Positions 12,101 to 27,100 of a DNA stretch of 64,000 nucleotides are shown piece by piece (the stretch's first letter is position 1; the number at the start of each line of letters is the position of its first letter). The position numbers and the translations under genes were made by a program. Under the pieces are notes generated by a model. That model was not told where the DNA came from, made no database searches, and saw nothing but the letters and a program-made list of their open reading frames with translations. Source of the DNA: Helopsaltes ochotensis (Eukaryota; Chordata; Aves; Passeriformes; Locustellidae); contig VXBM01000420.1 in NCBI GenBank assembly GCA_013400155.1, positions 436,541 to 500,540 of the forward strand, given 5' to 3'.

Positions 12101-15100
12101 ATAAAATTCCTTTAGCAATGCTTTTGATTTGCATTCTAAAGCTTCTTGCTACCATAATTTTGTGGCTTTTGCAGTTTCAAGGGGAAGAATAGTTTTTTAG
12201 AAGTAGGAGGAAAGGATTTCAGATGAGCAGTCATATACAGAAAATTCACTGACCTGAAACAATCTTGAGAAGACATGAAATGTATAGACAGCACAAGATC
12301 CATCTGTATCTGACAGCATTTGATTGACGTGGCAGCGCCAGGCTTGCTCCTCATCATCATACGCCACTGGCTGGAAAGCTGCCAATATGGCAGAAAGAAA
12401 GGGAGAAGGAGGAGGGGAAGTTTGCACTTCTGGGAAACCATCCTGTTCTTCTTCATCTTGGCTACAAACAATAAATAACAGAAATTACCTCCTCAGCAAA
12501 CTTTTTAGGAAAAAAAATATTCATTTTGGCAAGAAGGAAAAAATAAGAATTTTGGATTCAGAATAGCATTTTGTAAAATAAATAACAGATCAACTAAGGT
12601 AACTACGAACCAAGAAAAGAGTAAACAATCAAAAACTTTTGCTACTGCAATATATTAAAAATTGCTTATGCTCTCCAGAATTTACTACTGCATGTCAGTT
12701 CTACACAGAACTACAGACAAAGAACTATCTGGAGGTTATATATAGGTATATACAGCACCATATATACAGAGGCCACTTAGAAACAGGCTTTTTTTCTTGC
12801 CCCCAATAACTGAAGTAGCATCCTGTTTCCCTGACTTTTGCAGCCTTTCTGATGTGTTTCTCAGTTTCTAAAATGGAGTCAGAATTCTCAATGTTTTACA
12901 TAGCTCTTGCTTCTTTCTCACACTGGTGTTATCGATAGATAAAGATATTTTGAGATTTTGTTGTAAACTACTACATACTTTCTTGGTGAAAGAATATTTG
13001 ATGGACTGTCAGCTTGGCCAGTAGAATTAGAGAAGCAGTGACACCATCTACCAATCCTTAGCATGGATGTAAAAACTAAATAATAGAGAAGATTAAAGGT
13101 CAAGCTCTCCTTTTTTGCTCTTTCACATTCCAAGCGTCTGTGTCCTTATTACTGTACTCAGTAGTGACAGCGTCCTGTTCAAATTTTTATTGATCTGAAC
13201 AGATGGTCCACCAATATCTGTAATAAGTTTTAGCCTTCTTTAAGGGAAGCACAAGAGCTCATTTAGCAATGTAATAGTGTTTTATAACTGTCTTAAGTAA
13301 CATAAGCAAATGGAGACAGATTGAAACACTTTCATTTTTATGGGCAATTAGTTTAATGGGCCTTTGCTACACAGCAGTCTGCTGTCATACTTTCCATTAG
13401 GCACCAAACATCCAATAAATATATTAAACTATAAATTAATCAATGCTACTACTTCCAATCATTAAAATAATGATTAACTTAAAATATTCTGTATCACAAG
13501 GGATGATACTTTTTGACATTTCTTCTTGTATAACTATATGTAGGCACCACAAATATGTGTAGGAGGATTCCAAGTATACAGATAGTTTATTAAAATAATC
13601 TTTTAAATCACATACAGTTTTTCTCTATGACAACTGCCTCATCCACAGCAGCATTAACTACATCTTAAACAAGACTCAAGTGTGTCTTAAACAAGAAATA
13701 TGGGTGATGGATTTAGATTCCTTCATTTTAGTAGCACAAAGCTCAAAAGCTAAGACAAATCCCTTTTGATTATCATCTGTAAGCAAAGCTTCAAAAAAGA
13801 TTCTCAGATATTTCCTAAGTAGCATACCAACCCTATCATCTCTGTCACTCTTTAGACTAGAGCGATGGGGTTTTTCATTTGCTTGCTTAGTGTAAATAAA
13901 ACCTTGAGGGATTGTTCAGTTGCAAATGAGGAACTAAACTGCTCTTAACTGGTACCAGCCTTGAATTCTGACAAGGCATAGTGCAGTAGGTCATGTGTGG
14001 GATCACAAGAGTCAAGTTTCTCTGTCTCTCCCAGTAAAACCTTCTCAAACAATTTCCTTTATATCTCCTGTTGTGTTCTTTTTTGAAAAAGCCTCCTTGA
14101 GAGATCTCTCTGCAAGAACAGATGTCAAGTCTATGTTCCTGTACATACCAACTCTCTCTATTATTCAATCTAAACATCTGAACAAATTTTAAATATGAAC
14201 AAGCCTATGAAATTTTTGGATTTTTTTTTTATTTGTTTGGTTTGTGGGTTTTATTTGTTTGTTTGGGGTTTCTTGTTCCTTTTCCTTCCTTCTTAGACTA
14301 TCACTTCCAGGTGACTTAAGAGTTTCACTTTAAATATGACTCAACCAGCTGGGACTAACTAACTTTTTCTCTCAATAGTTATTTTTGCTCTCCATATTAA
14401 AATGAAAAAAAATGTTATTTTAGTTTAAAATATCTTAGAAATATACAGGAGACTTATGAACCTTAATAATGAAAATAACCCTTGAGCAAATTCAAAGACA
14501 AACTGACCTGACCTCTACAGAAGCTTTGATGAAAAAAATAAAAGAAAACTTTTTTCCCTGTTTTTTTCATGTCTTCGACTTCTGCTGTAAGTCAGAGCAG
14601 TTCAAGAGCTTTTCTCTGTTATACAGTTTGCAGGTGATTTTTCACATTTCTGTCCTACAGATGGTGAAGAAAATTGCTAATTTCTTTTATTCAAGAATTC
14701 TCATTTTTTTCCTGCACAACTGTTTCCCTTGTACCAGAAACAATTACTGAAAAAAGTATTGAGTTTAGTGGCTATAACAGGCAAAACTGGTCAACCATTA
14801 TTTGAGATATGCAAACCATTGTTTTATATTTCTGTATTATGGGATTAATGGAAATCTCCATGCCATAGAAAAGCCTGTTTGATAATGCACTGATAGCATG
14901 TAATTTCTGTTATTTATAACCAGTATTAATCTTACCTAGATAAACCAGAGAAGTCAGCTTCTTCTTCTTCACATCTCTCATCTAGCTCTTTCAAAGCAAG
15001 AGTGACATCCTCTTCACAGACAGATTCAGAATAGCTTTCAGGAGCTGCTGCCTCTACCAGTTCTGGGGTCTCTTCCAACTCCAGAGATTCGTGACAGACC

Positions 15101-18100
15101 AGACAGTCTTGCTGCTCATGTAGAAGGTACGACCCAGTGTCTTCACTAGCAGTGCTAACCTGTTCATCCCTCACTGCTGAACTGCCTTCCTGTGAATCAC
15201 ACATCCTTTGATTAGTATTACTGTCAGGGCCTATGCATTCTTATCAGTTTTTATTACGGTAAAACAACAGTTATAAAAGATTGTTTATAAATATTTACTT
15301 TAACTATTCAGGTCTTTGGCTCATTCACACAAATTTATTTGTCTTTGTCTTTGCGAAGACAGGCAGCCTATTTGTAATGTTCATAACTTCTGGTAAACAT
15401 TAATATCCTAGAACGTGACTTATTTAGAGCAAATACAATTTCTCAAATACATTTAATAAAATCTGTCAGAGAATACTGATAGAAAAATATGCAAGCAGCC
15501 TCAAACTTAGGGAGATCAAACAAACCCAAGACTTTCGTATTTTACTTTTCTAGGTAAGGTTCAAAATGACTGCCTCATACTTGTGTTTGGAGTCTAGAGC
15601 AAGTACCAGAATATTTCTTGTCCTTTTCACTCTCCATTTTAACAAATTTCTAAAGCATAACTACTTAGCAACAGTGTAATAGATAAGCAGTGGAAAAGGG
15701 ACATTCCACTGTTTTTATTATTTTGCCATTACTGCCAATATGGGCATCTTTAAGGGTTTTACCCTGAATCTCTAAATGTAGGCTTTCATTAACAGGCAAT
15801 TACAGAGAGAGGATAATTAAACTCAGGTAGGTAATATCAGAATGACCCTTTCTCCCTTCCTCCATAAGCATTATTATATTCATTAATATCACTTTATTGA
15901 ACGGATGAATTAAGATTCAGTTAATTTATGATGAATTAATTTGAAACCTTTATATCGGATTTCTCTGTGGAATAAAAATTACACTTGCTATTTCCTAAAG
16001 GCACAAATTATCACATATTTTCATTCTTAGTATGCTGGTCTTCTCTACTGGCATATCCAAAACTGGTCAAGGAACCTTTGGACAGCCTCTAAGCATACAC
16101 ATATTTTTCATCAGCTGAAAGAGATCCTCTGACAGATTAAATAACTGGACACATATTAGAAAAGACAATATAGCTTTAAACAGAACCACATAATTTTCTT
16201 TCACAGTGATCCTTACCAAATCTCACTTTGACTATGGTATTCCTCAATGTGACACTGCTGCCATTTGACACAGCTAATGACTTCACTTCTTATGCCTCTT
16301 TTGCTAAAGTAAAATCTGGAATTTTTTCACAGGAGAGTAATTTTATCCTACTGACCAGCTGAGGCACATGGGAATGTAGGACATTTTTAAAACCTCAACA
16401 AAATAATTTGGATTGAACCAGTGGTCCATTTCTGTTAAAGATGTTAACATAGGATATAGAGTTGCACTGATCATGACTGGTAAACGTACACATAAGAGAT
16501 ACACTTTTTGAAAATATGCTTATTATTAGTTAATAAATGTCCTGCCAAGTTTAAGTCTTCATAGTGCCATGACTCCTGATTTCACTTCCAGTGAACATTG
16601 GACATTACTATCACTATGAATATTCCTAAGTATCTTAAAAAGGTGATTTATATAGTTACATGGTTCCAATACCACAGAACCCTAGGAAAATGACTTCTGG
16701 TAAACCAATCCCTCACAAATCTACAGTGCAAGTTTGCAAAATAGAGAATCATTTTCGTCAGAAACTTTTGTATACATAGGCTTGTAAAACTTATTTTTGA
16801 ACAAAAGTATTCTTCTCAGATAGACAGTAAATTCTTAACTGGAATGTGAAATATCTTTTTTGCCTATTCTAGGAATCAGCCAAATACATTTAAGTAAACT
16901 ATTAATTTAAATATAGCATCCCTACAAGACAAACAAGGAACTCAACCTATCTAATCAGCACACTCTTGTTTATAAATAATGGCTTAATTTTTTCCAATAT
17001 TATCTTAGATAAACTTTGATATATACTTATTTATATTAAAAACATTTTGATAGTTGACAGTTGGCATACAATGAAATGCTTGTGCTCAAAGAGTTTTATA
17101 TATAAAGTACAGCAGCACAGGAAAAAACAACTGCCCTATGCTACAAGTTGTACAGTATAAGTTTTCAGAACAAAATCAATTTTACTGGCTTCATAAATAT
17201 TTCAAGATTAGTCAATAGTGTGCACATTTTCAAACTCATTCTGATAAGAGGCATAAAGCCAGCTAACTTTTTGAGCAACAAAATCCAACCAGATAGCTAA
17301 GTCTTGTGGAGTCATAACTTTGAGTGTTTGAATTGTGCCTGAAGAAACCTATGTATTGTCCAAATCTCTCATTCTAACAAGCACGAAATAAACCTGAAAC
17401 ACATCACATTCAGTAAATGCATTTGTATCCACTTACAGTATTTTTTAATGTATAGCAATTTGTTCTGAATGCTGCCTAGTCATGGAATTATTTTACAGCA
17501 CAGTTGAAATGTTCTCAGTATTTTTAAATTACAATGGTGCTTTTTTGTGTGAATATTTTCACCTGTATTATAGCAGTATAGTGATTTTATGACCGGAACT
17601 GCAGAAGAACAAGGAATTCTAAAGGCAGTCTCAGAAAGAACTATGAAAATGTAAAAATTAGTTACAGCTGAGGAGGTACCACATGCCAACAATGGAGAAG
17701 ACCAAAGTTTTACTGTGGTGAATTTCATTCTATAAAATTCCAGCTTACATGCTGCTTCCTGCTTCTGAAATCTTAACATAAAGCATCTATCCTGTGTTCA
17801 AAAAGTTCACCCAGATTAAGTGTTCTTCCTCAAACAAAATTCTATTGGATGAAAAAAGCATGTTGTAGATGAGCACAAGAAGTGACAATTTGTTTGATAA
17901 TCTAAGCACAGGTGCTCTGGAAGCTGAGACAATTTATCAACAGCAGTGTAATGAAACACTTTTTTTAAAAAGCACATAGATAATCATAATATGAAAATAT
18001 GAAAAAGTGGGGAAAGGCATTTTATGAATGTCACAATATTACACCTTTAAAAGGTGAGGATTTTATCACAGGAAATCAGCCACTCTCCCTTTATTGTACT

Positions 18101-21100
18101 CGTTTGTTCTTACAGTTTTCTTCAGTAAATATTAGCTATGTCTGTGGTCTCCCTGTTAGTAAGAGCAATTTTTCTAGTAGCAAACAGGTAAACCAGAGCC
18201 TTTAGAAACTTGAACTAGCCCAGTTACTTGAACTAGTCAGTAGATTGTTTAAGTTTGGCTGAAGACTCATTCTTAAGTGCCAACAGTCAACAGTGCACTG
18301 ACTGGTTAGTCAAATACACATAGGAATGGCTAAATTTTCTGGAATACTCAATAAAACTGCATGTATACTTAAAAGATGGCATTAGCTAACATTATGCAAA
18401 TAAAAATAAGATTGCCAGTAGCATAAATAATTTCAAATGAAAAACTAAAAAGTCCACCTAAACCAAGCCACTTGGGGAAAAATTGTAGCAGATGAGAGTT
18501 TGTTTTAAATTAAGGGTGTCTTTTTAAATTTTAAATTATTCAAACGTTTGAAAACACAATAAACTGAAGTACTCACGGATTTGCAGGCGGCCATTAGCTT
18601 GAAATCTGTCTCAGTCCACATGGGCCTTTCCAAAAAAGTATACCACTAGCATCTGTAGTCCTTTCTAAAGGATTATTTAATGGAACCAACTGCTAACACA
18701 GCTGGCCTGAGGTTTTATTCCCATATAGCACCAATCACAACCCAAAGAAAGCAAAAAACCAAAAAGGGGGGGACAGGGGGGAGGGAAATAAAAAAGTATT
18801 CGAAAGAAAATGTCGCTCAAGAAGGATTTCAACCATATCAAGTAAAAGCATTTTGAATATTAGCCTGTTTCATTCTGCACCATGAAATGATCATAATCAG
18901 CCCTTCAAGAATATTTTTAACCTGTGGTAAGTTCCCTCAGTCCATCCATAGTCTCCATGCTGAAGGAACATTTTGTAAGAACATGCCAACAGGTTAGAAA
19001 TATTAAAAGCAAATCAACTAATCAGTGTAACAGATGAAAATTCAGTTGAAAAGAAAGCCAAAGTTGCTACTAAAACTAGAAGGAGCCCAAATCATCCATG
19101 CACCAGCCCACATTTCTCCCCACCTCAGGCAGCTGGTTGCTAGAGTTATCTAGAGAAGAAGCCTCCAAACTTGGGGTCTCAGTTCTGATTTGAAGCACCT
19201 CTTCTGTTCCCACACTGCTAGTGGAATCTTGAGACTGAAGTGATAAACCAGCATGATCTGACACTGTTTCATCTATGGCAGAATCACTGATTAACTAAGA
19301 CAGAAAAGAAAGAAACAAAATTCTTCAAAGGAAACAAAAACTGCAGGTAAAGAATGCATTAGTTTTGAAATAGGCTGTTTCAGTATTGTTAGCTACTTGA
19401 ATTTATTCACATATTATGAATTTCAAAGCTTTACATTAGAACTATTACAAGCATCACATGCATTTCTGCAACATTTCACTTTGAAAAAAAGTTTTTCCTT
19501 TAAGGGAAATTACTTTCTTTCTTGTTTTAGAAGTTCTTTTTGTTAGACTGAAACCACTGAAAAGCAGAGCACTATGTTGGGAGCAACATCAATACAAGCT
19601 TCGCCTAATGTCTGAAAAGAAACACATGCATCAAGCTGCTCCCCATCAAGTCAACTTTTTTTTATTTCATTTATGTAATGCAGAGAAACTTCTGAGTGGC
19701 CAGCATTATTGATTCTCCTAAGTTATATGTACACAGGCTTCAAAATCCATAATTAAATTAGCAATTTCTGTGCTTAAACACGACTTAGACCCCCATATGA
19801 CCACATTTAATACTCTTGATCTTGTTTAGCAATTTGGGGTGTTTTTTTGATCTAGAAATCCACAAAGATACACACTTTACATATAATAGATGAAATTTTG
19901 TGTTGATATTAAAAAAAAGTAGTACGTGTAAAGACACTAAAAATTAATTTGTAATAAAATTATAAATCTAAAATTATAAATTATGTACCACCAATGTGGT
20001 AAAGTAACATTTTTCCTTCGTTGATGCTGTTATGAAAAAGAAGCTTAGCCACATTAACTTAGCTCCTTACTATGTCACCTAGGCTGAAAGTGTGAGCCAC
20101 ACTTATCTGTTAAATGTGCTAGGGAAAGCTTAAGTTCTCGCATTTCTTCCACAGAAAAATAACCTACCATCTGTGAACGAGACAGTATCTGACTTGCAGT
20201 CAGTGCTGCTTCTTCCTCTGAAGACTCATCAGTATCCTCCTGGTTGGTCAAGTTCAAGCTGGGTGTGCTACCAGAGTACTGACACTCCTGAAGGGACGGT
20301 GTGTCTCCTTTGTCAATGCTGTCAAGAGAGCGCCTGCGAACACCCCAGTTGAAGTTGTCCATGCTTTCACCCTGTAATAAAAAAGTTTGCACACATATGG
20401 TATGTACGTGTTTCAACATAATTAAGCTAATATGCAAATAAGACAGAGAAAATATGAGTACTGAATGCATCATGAACAGAGTTTCAATCAGCCCTTTAGT
20501 TTTATTAAAATTTTAAGTACCTTGTTAAATGCTTGTAAATAAAATATATGGCAAAGGAAGTAGAAATCTTTTGATTATCTTCTTGGAAAGTAACTCAATA
20601 TGTCATCTAGAACTATATCAGTACTGATTTTATTATCTGACTAGAAAGTACAAACACATCACAGACAACAACAGATGAACAAGCCAGGGCACCAGGCTGC
20701 AACTTACCTGCAGCTCCTGGTTAGCAAAAAGGAAAACACATATAATTAGAAAGAACGAGGACAAACACTTAAAGATACTCTAGAACCAGGGAAAAATGTT
20801 TTATTACATAGGATTTGCCAACAGTAAAAGACTGATTCAAGCTCTGGAAAAAAGCTTTAGTCAAAAAGCTAGTATTTAAAATAAAGTCTCTTTCTAATGA
20901 GATTAAAAAAAAAAAACAAACTGATGACAAAACACTAAAATCAGCATGCTCATGATACATTTTCTCTAGCGTAACATGTAAAGCAACTATTCCAACAAAC
21001 ATTGATGAATTCTTTAACTAACAGACACAAATCTATACTGACCACGTCCAACTGACAAAACACTATCAACAATAATTGTATACAGGATGTAGAAAATATG

Positions 21101-24100
21101 ATGTTGTCACTAACTGTTTTACCAGCTACTTTGTGTCAGTTTTATCAAGTGCACCCTGAATACCAATAGCTGCATCCATTCTCTTTGTGCATTTTCAAGC
21201 TGACATATTTTGGTTTCAAATATCCATCATACTAAATGACATCCATGTCTTAAAAACACTGTTATTTTAATTCACAATTACAATAATGATCTTTGATTTT
21301 CTCAAACACTTTATCAACTTTCAACAATTCAGCTAAATGACATGGAAAACCCAGTGAAGTTCACTTTACCAGTCTACAGTTACTAAAACACCACATCTAG
21401 CCCCAAACACCACGCCAAACTGCCTTAACAGAGCAACTCTTGTGGTGATTTCAGAAATCACCATGACTTACTAAATATGCAAACTAAACGTTTTAAAATC
21501 TCTTTCTCTCTTAGCTATTTCTTTTCCTCAAAAGAGGATGAAAAGTTATGGCAAAGTAATTTCAAGTACAACGAAGTACTACTACTGTGGGCTGAAGCAT
21601 TTAATTTTAATCTGGGTATTACTCAGATGTTAATGTAAAAGCCCCAGTACATACAGTTGACATTTAATTATTAGCAATAAAGAACATTCTATATTTTTGG
21701 TGAAAAAATAAGCCAGAGCTCTTATACCAAGTGCACAATTTATATGCAACACCCTAAATCTGTTCTATCTCTGGTCTTTTTTTTTTTCTCTTTTACAGCA
21801 CTACATGTTGCATTCAGGCAAGTAATAAAAAAGAAACTGTCTTTTCTTAATTATGATCTGCTACTAAAATAGCACAGAAAATGAAGTTAAAGGTTAATTT
21901 CATTCGGCAAAGTTTTCAACTTTTGCCATCCTACCTGCTAAGTCCTGTCTCGTGCTAAAATAATGTTTTAATACTGCTGAGCCTCAATTCTGAACTGTTT
22001 GACTACTTGTATTCAATATAGGAAATGGTGTCTGAATAGTGTGTGGTTACATCTATGAAATAGACCATAATGAGCCTGTACTTTTCCTAGAAGATGCAAA
22101 TACTGGCTGAAGTCAAGCAATACACAGGAAGCAGGAGGAAAGTGAGATAAAACTAAAGAATTAGGGGGAAAACCCTGTAAAGAAGTCTAGATAAAGCAAG
22201 AGAAGAACAAGCAGTGTTTAGATAGGTAGATATTCTTAGTAGCTTGTAGACTCATGATCAGCAAGGATCTCCTTTACTAATTCAATATTTTGCATAGACT
22301 GAAACAAAACCACTGCAAGAAACCACAAAACATTTGACTTTTTCCTTTCCAGTTCCTTTTACAGTCATACTTTTAAGCTTCAGCAAATTCTGGTCTGAAG
22401 CCTTTTCTTGATCTGAAACAAGTAACAGTTGTTAACAAAATCTTCATTATTTCTCAATACTTAATTTTGTTTTACCTCCTCTCTCTTTTTGACAGAAGGA
22501 GAAGTAGAGGAAATATAAGAACTGCAATATACCAGATATAATATAAAAGTCAAAGCAAGCAATTAGAGAGAGCAAGTCAATTGTATATAATGAGATAGTG
22601 TATCATACAGTTTGTTACTTTAAAAGCCTTTCATCAAGTTCTCAAAAGCCAGAAATGTATCAGAAACAATGATTTTGTAGTTTTCTAAACACACTGTTCC
22701 ATAATTAAGTTTTCTCCTGCATGGTTCCCAGGTGTTCATGCTGACATTGGCTTACACTGTCATACCACTTCACTTTCAGATAAAGTCACTTAAATAACTC
22801 CAAAAGACCTCAACTCTTTCCCCCAAACGCAGCCAACAATTTGCAACAACTTAACCCTGCAAAGTGTTTGCCCCAGGGTTCTCTATCTAAGCTCCATCAT
22901 GTCATAAATTCTTCTGAATTGGATTAGCTAGTAGGGCTGCCAATTCCTTAGAATTGCACCAACACAACCTTATTTTTAAAATGCTCTCAAATGGAAATAC
23001 ACAGAAGAATCCCCAAGGTCTCACCTCTGCATCTTCCAATTCAACATCTAAAAAGTCAAAGTCTTTAAAAACTCCAAATTGTTGTTCACTGGTATTGTCT
23101 TCTACAGCCACTTCCTCCTCATGAATCACTTCTTCTGTTGCTGAAATTAGACTAGTTTGTTGATCTCCAACTTCCAAGTCTTCATTAGAAGAAAACACAA
23201 CCTGCAAATATAGGTAAAAGCAGAAGTAAGAACTTCCAATTTCTGTAACTCCAAAAGTCAGCTATTCTGCTTCCTGCCATTTAATGGAATTAGTGGCAGC
23301 CAGGGTGACCCCTATATTGATAACACTTTGCTTCAAGACTAGTTGGACTTTAAACTACATCTTTAAATTAGTGGTATAATTCTCTCCTTAATGTAGCTAA
23401 GAGTTACAAAGGTATAAATAGAGAGAAAAATATATCACCCAAACTTCATTTTCATAACCACAATATCAGTCAAATTTAAGAACAAAAAAATTTGTCATAA
23501 TAACCATCCACATGACACAAACCATATTGTTTTCACCTACAAACTTCTGTGGAAGGAGTGTACACTTAAAAAGGGATCAAATTGGGCTACTGTGGCCTTC
23601 ATAATCTTCACAATGACAATATTTTGTTTATTTTCATGCACTATTTTTAAATCTTTTAAATGTCAGCTTTCAGGCATCTATTTTTATTTATTTATCTGAC
23701 ACTAGATTCAAGATCCTTCTCCCACCAGTATTTTCCCCAGGTAAGAACTTCTATGCCACAATAAAAAAATACATTCTAGATGATAACCAAGGTAGGCTAT
23801 CCACTTTATTTTAAAAGCTGTCAATGTCATCACCACCATCAAGCATAGTATGCCAGTGGGGTTCTTTATACAGCAGTAAAACCATCAACCTATTTTTACT
23901 CAACAGTTAGGACTATTGTTCCTATACATAACCATGTTTCACTGGTTATTTTCAATGGATTCTATTATATATTCAATACAGCATTAACACCCTTGCAGTC
24001 CTCAGCTACTGCTACCCCTTCTCCCAAAAGCATCTGTAATGGACTAGATAGAGATTTAGTCAGAACAGTGGAGACCTAGTTCAATTCTCCTTTCTACCCA

Positions 24101-27100
24101 AGACAACCATGCCCACTGGAGTTCTTGAGGAATAATAGTAATCCATTACATCTGATTCTTCTCTTTAATCCTTTGATTGGATTTGTGAACTGCTGAACCA
24201 AAACTAGCATGTCCAAATCCACCGTTCATAACTTCACCAACTCCTAAAAATGCAGTATCATTCTGCTAGTTGAGTTCAAAAACCAAAACAAACCACCACC
24301 ACCACTTACCGAAGGATTCTTAGGAAGACCAGAATCCGGACCACACAGAGAAAGCACATTCATTAACTTCTCCCTAGTCCTTCTCTGAAAAATATACCAA
24401 AGAAAATCACATAGCATGGCAGCTGCTGGAGGTCCAGGTAAAAATATAAAACATGCATTTTCAACCAGTCATATTGCATATTGACGTCCTCTAAAAAGAA
24501 TCTTAAAATGTTTTACTTTTCACCAGTATCAGCTTTTAGCTTATGCCATATTAATTTACTGTTTTGCTAAGACATAATATAGACTTCAAATAACACTTCA
24601 ATACATTTTTTTTCAAATACATTCACAAACGCTGTCTCTAATATATGTATGAAGTGTTTGAGGCACAAAGTACCTGAGATGGCTGTGGTCTCTTCCAGCT
24701 GACAGGAACCAGTGCATTTGAATTGGAACCTGATGAAGTTGAAGAAGTGCTCCGGGTCACAGCAATGACTTTTGGCTTCCCATTTCTACCAGCTGCACTG
24801 TGTTGATCACCATATTTATTCCCAATAATTGGAGTCTAGCAAAGACAACAAACGCTTAAAGTTCAAATCTATATTAGTAAAGACTGTATATTTGATTTTA
24901 GAATTTAGCATTATATGAAATGTAGGAGGGTTTGTCTGTTTTTAAGCATTCTGTAAAGCCCATGTCTAATCCACTGAGCCTTGGTAACACTGGGAAATAC
25001 AAAGCTGAATACTTGTACCCTACATAGCATGCTGCCATTCTCTGCCCACTTGTGTGGCTTTGAATTATGCACATTTTATGCTGACAATCCAATTATATTT
25101 TTAAATACACTTTAAAACTAACTGTGTTCTAAGCTTAAAAGATGCAAAGCTTCTCTATAGAATCATTCCCTGACATAAACAGTTTTCAAAGACCATTCAC
25201 AAACACACACACACTTCTGAAAAAACAATGATCAAATTCAACTCTTTTGAGAGCAAATGCTAATCCAATAAAATGTGTGGGAATTCATCTTGTCTCTCAA
25301 TTACCCACGTGCCCTGAAACTTCAGTAGTGAATGTACTTAGCAATTTAAGTAACGTTCCTAAGATATCTCCAATCATTATCTAGGGTTAGCTTCAACAAG
25401 GAGCTCTTACTTCCAATCGCTTCTAAAGTTTCTACAATTTTCACGTCTCTACATTACACTGCAGTTACTTGGCCATACTCCCCTTTTCAAATTTAGAATG
25501 AGTATCATTGGTGGTAGAGGTGATATTTTTAACCACAGGAGGTTTTTCTCCAACTGTATCCCTCTTATATTGAATTTCCTACATTTTGTATCCTATCTCC
25601 TGCTCTAAATTTCCTCCCCCTTACAAAGTCACACCAAAATTGCAGTACAGGGTTTTAATCCCCTCAGCCCTTGAATGCACAGACCTTCATTTGTTGAAAG
25701 CCTGGTATGCTCAGCTGAAGCAGCAGCCAGCTGCATTGTCTGCTCTCTGACACAGCTGAGATACCCTTGAGAATAATCTTACTGACTTTTAGTAATTAAC
25801 TCTCCAGACATTCAAAAGGGGGAAAAGGCAAACAAACATCATGAAAGAATTTGAAATTTATCTTCCAGTATGATTCTCATTTATGAATATATAACACGTC
25901 AATCTCTGCCATTCTTTAAAATTGTACTTATTTAAAAACATGTAAATGTAGAAGGCCAACAGAAAATAAAACCTGAGTTTGTAACAGCAAGTCATAAGTG
26001 CATTGTAATCAAAACATAATAATTACCTCTGATATATCAAAATGAAAATCTAAGGTCTTCCCAGGTAGCTCCTTGGAGACATTATTAAAAATTTTTGTGA
26101 AAGAGATTTCTGGAGAACCTATGTCACCTCCGTAAGACTTTGGAATATCATTAGGCACAACAAGGCTTGCTGACCGAGACACCACCAGTTTCAAAATATT
26201 AAGGGCTTCCTTCCAATATGGACTCTGAAGAGAACATACACAAATCACACAACAATCCCTTCAACCAAGACAGCAATTTTTATGTACAGTGGCATTTTTT
26301 AAGAATCCCCAACCCAAACCCTCTGATCTATTACACATGGCTGAAGGGGCTAGCACAGGTGGGAAATCTGAGACCCTGAAGTTCCAGGAAAGCAGTGGCA
26401 AGTTATCAGGCCATGCCGTGGTGCGTGGTCAGGTCCAGCCAAGCAGGCTCAGTAGCTCCAGGTCACTGGGCCGCCCACAACCAGACCACGGAACATGTCC
26501 CTCCATCCCTGTAGTTACACCATGTTTTTTACTATTGTCTGATGCATCTGCCCTTTGTGACCCAGGAGACAGAAACTGAGAGTATTAAACTATCATTTAA
26601 CGACAGTAACTGATAATATTCAAACTAACTATTTCACCTCTTGCCATCTTTACTTATTTTACAGTTATGGGGAGAGTAAATGGAATTTGAAACAAATGAA
26701 ACTACTCCTTGCTTGAAATACATGAGGAAATATAGAAGATTTTAACAAAGAAGTGAAAATATTTACGAAGTTTTTAGTATCAAACCAATGGAGCGCATAA
26801 AAAAAGCTATGAAAAAGTGTGGGAATATAAGAGGCTGAGCCTGAGGTAGGTGTCTTAAAAAGACAATTAAGGCAATGTAAATAATTCAGTGGTTTGACTT
26901 ACACACACTGTGGAAAGAATCAGAAGAAGAGACAGAAAATAAAAGCAGCTTTGGGCAAAGATTTAGATTTACACTCCCAGCAACGCAAGGATTTTGCCAG
27001 AAACTTAAATCTTCCAATTTTCAAAATCAGCATGATGTCTGCTTTTTTTTTTAATTAGGAGGCCATGCTTGTCAAAATATTTTTTTATTACATTAAAAAA

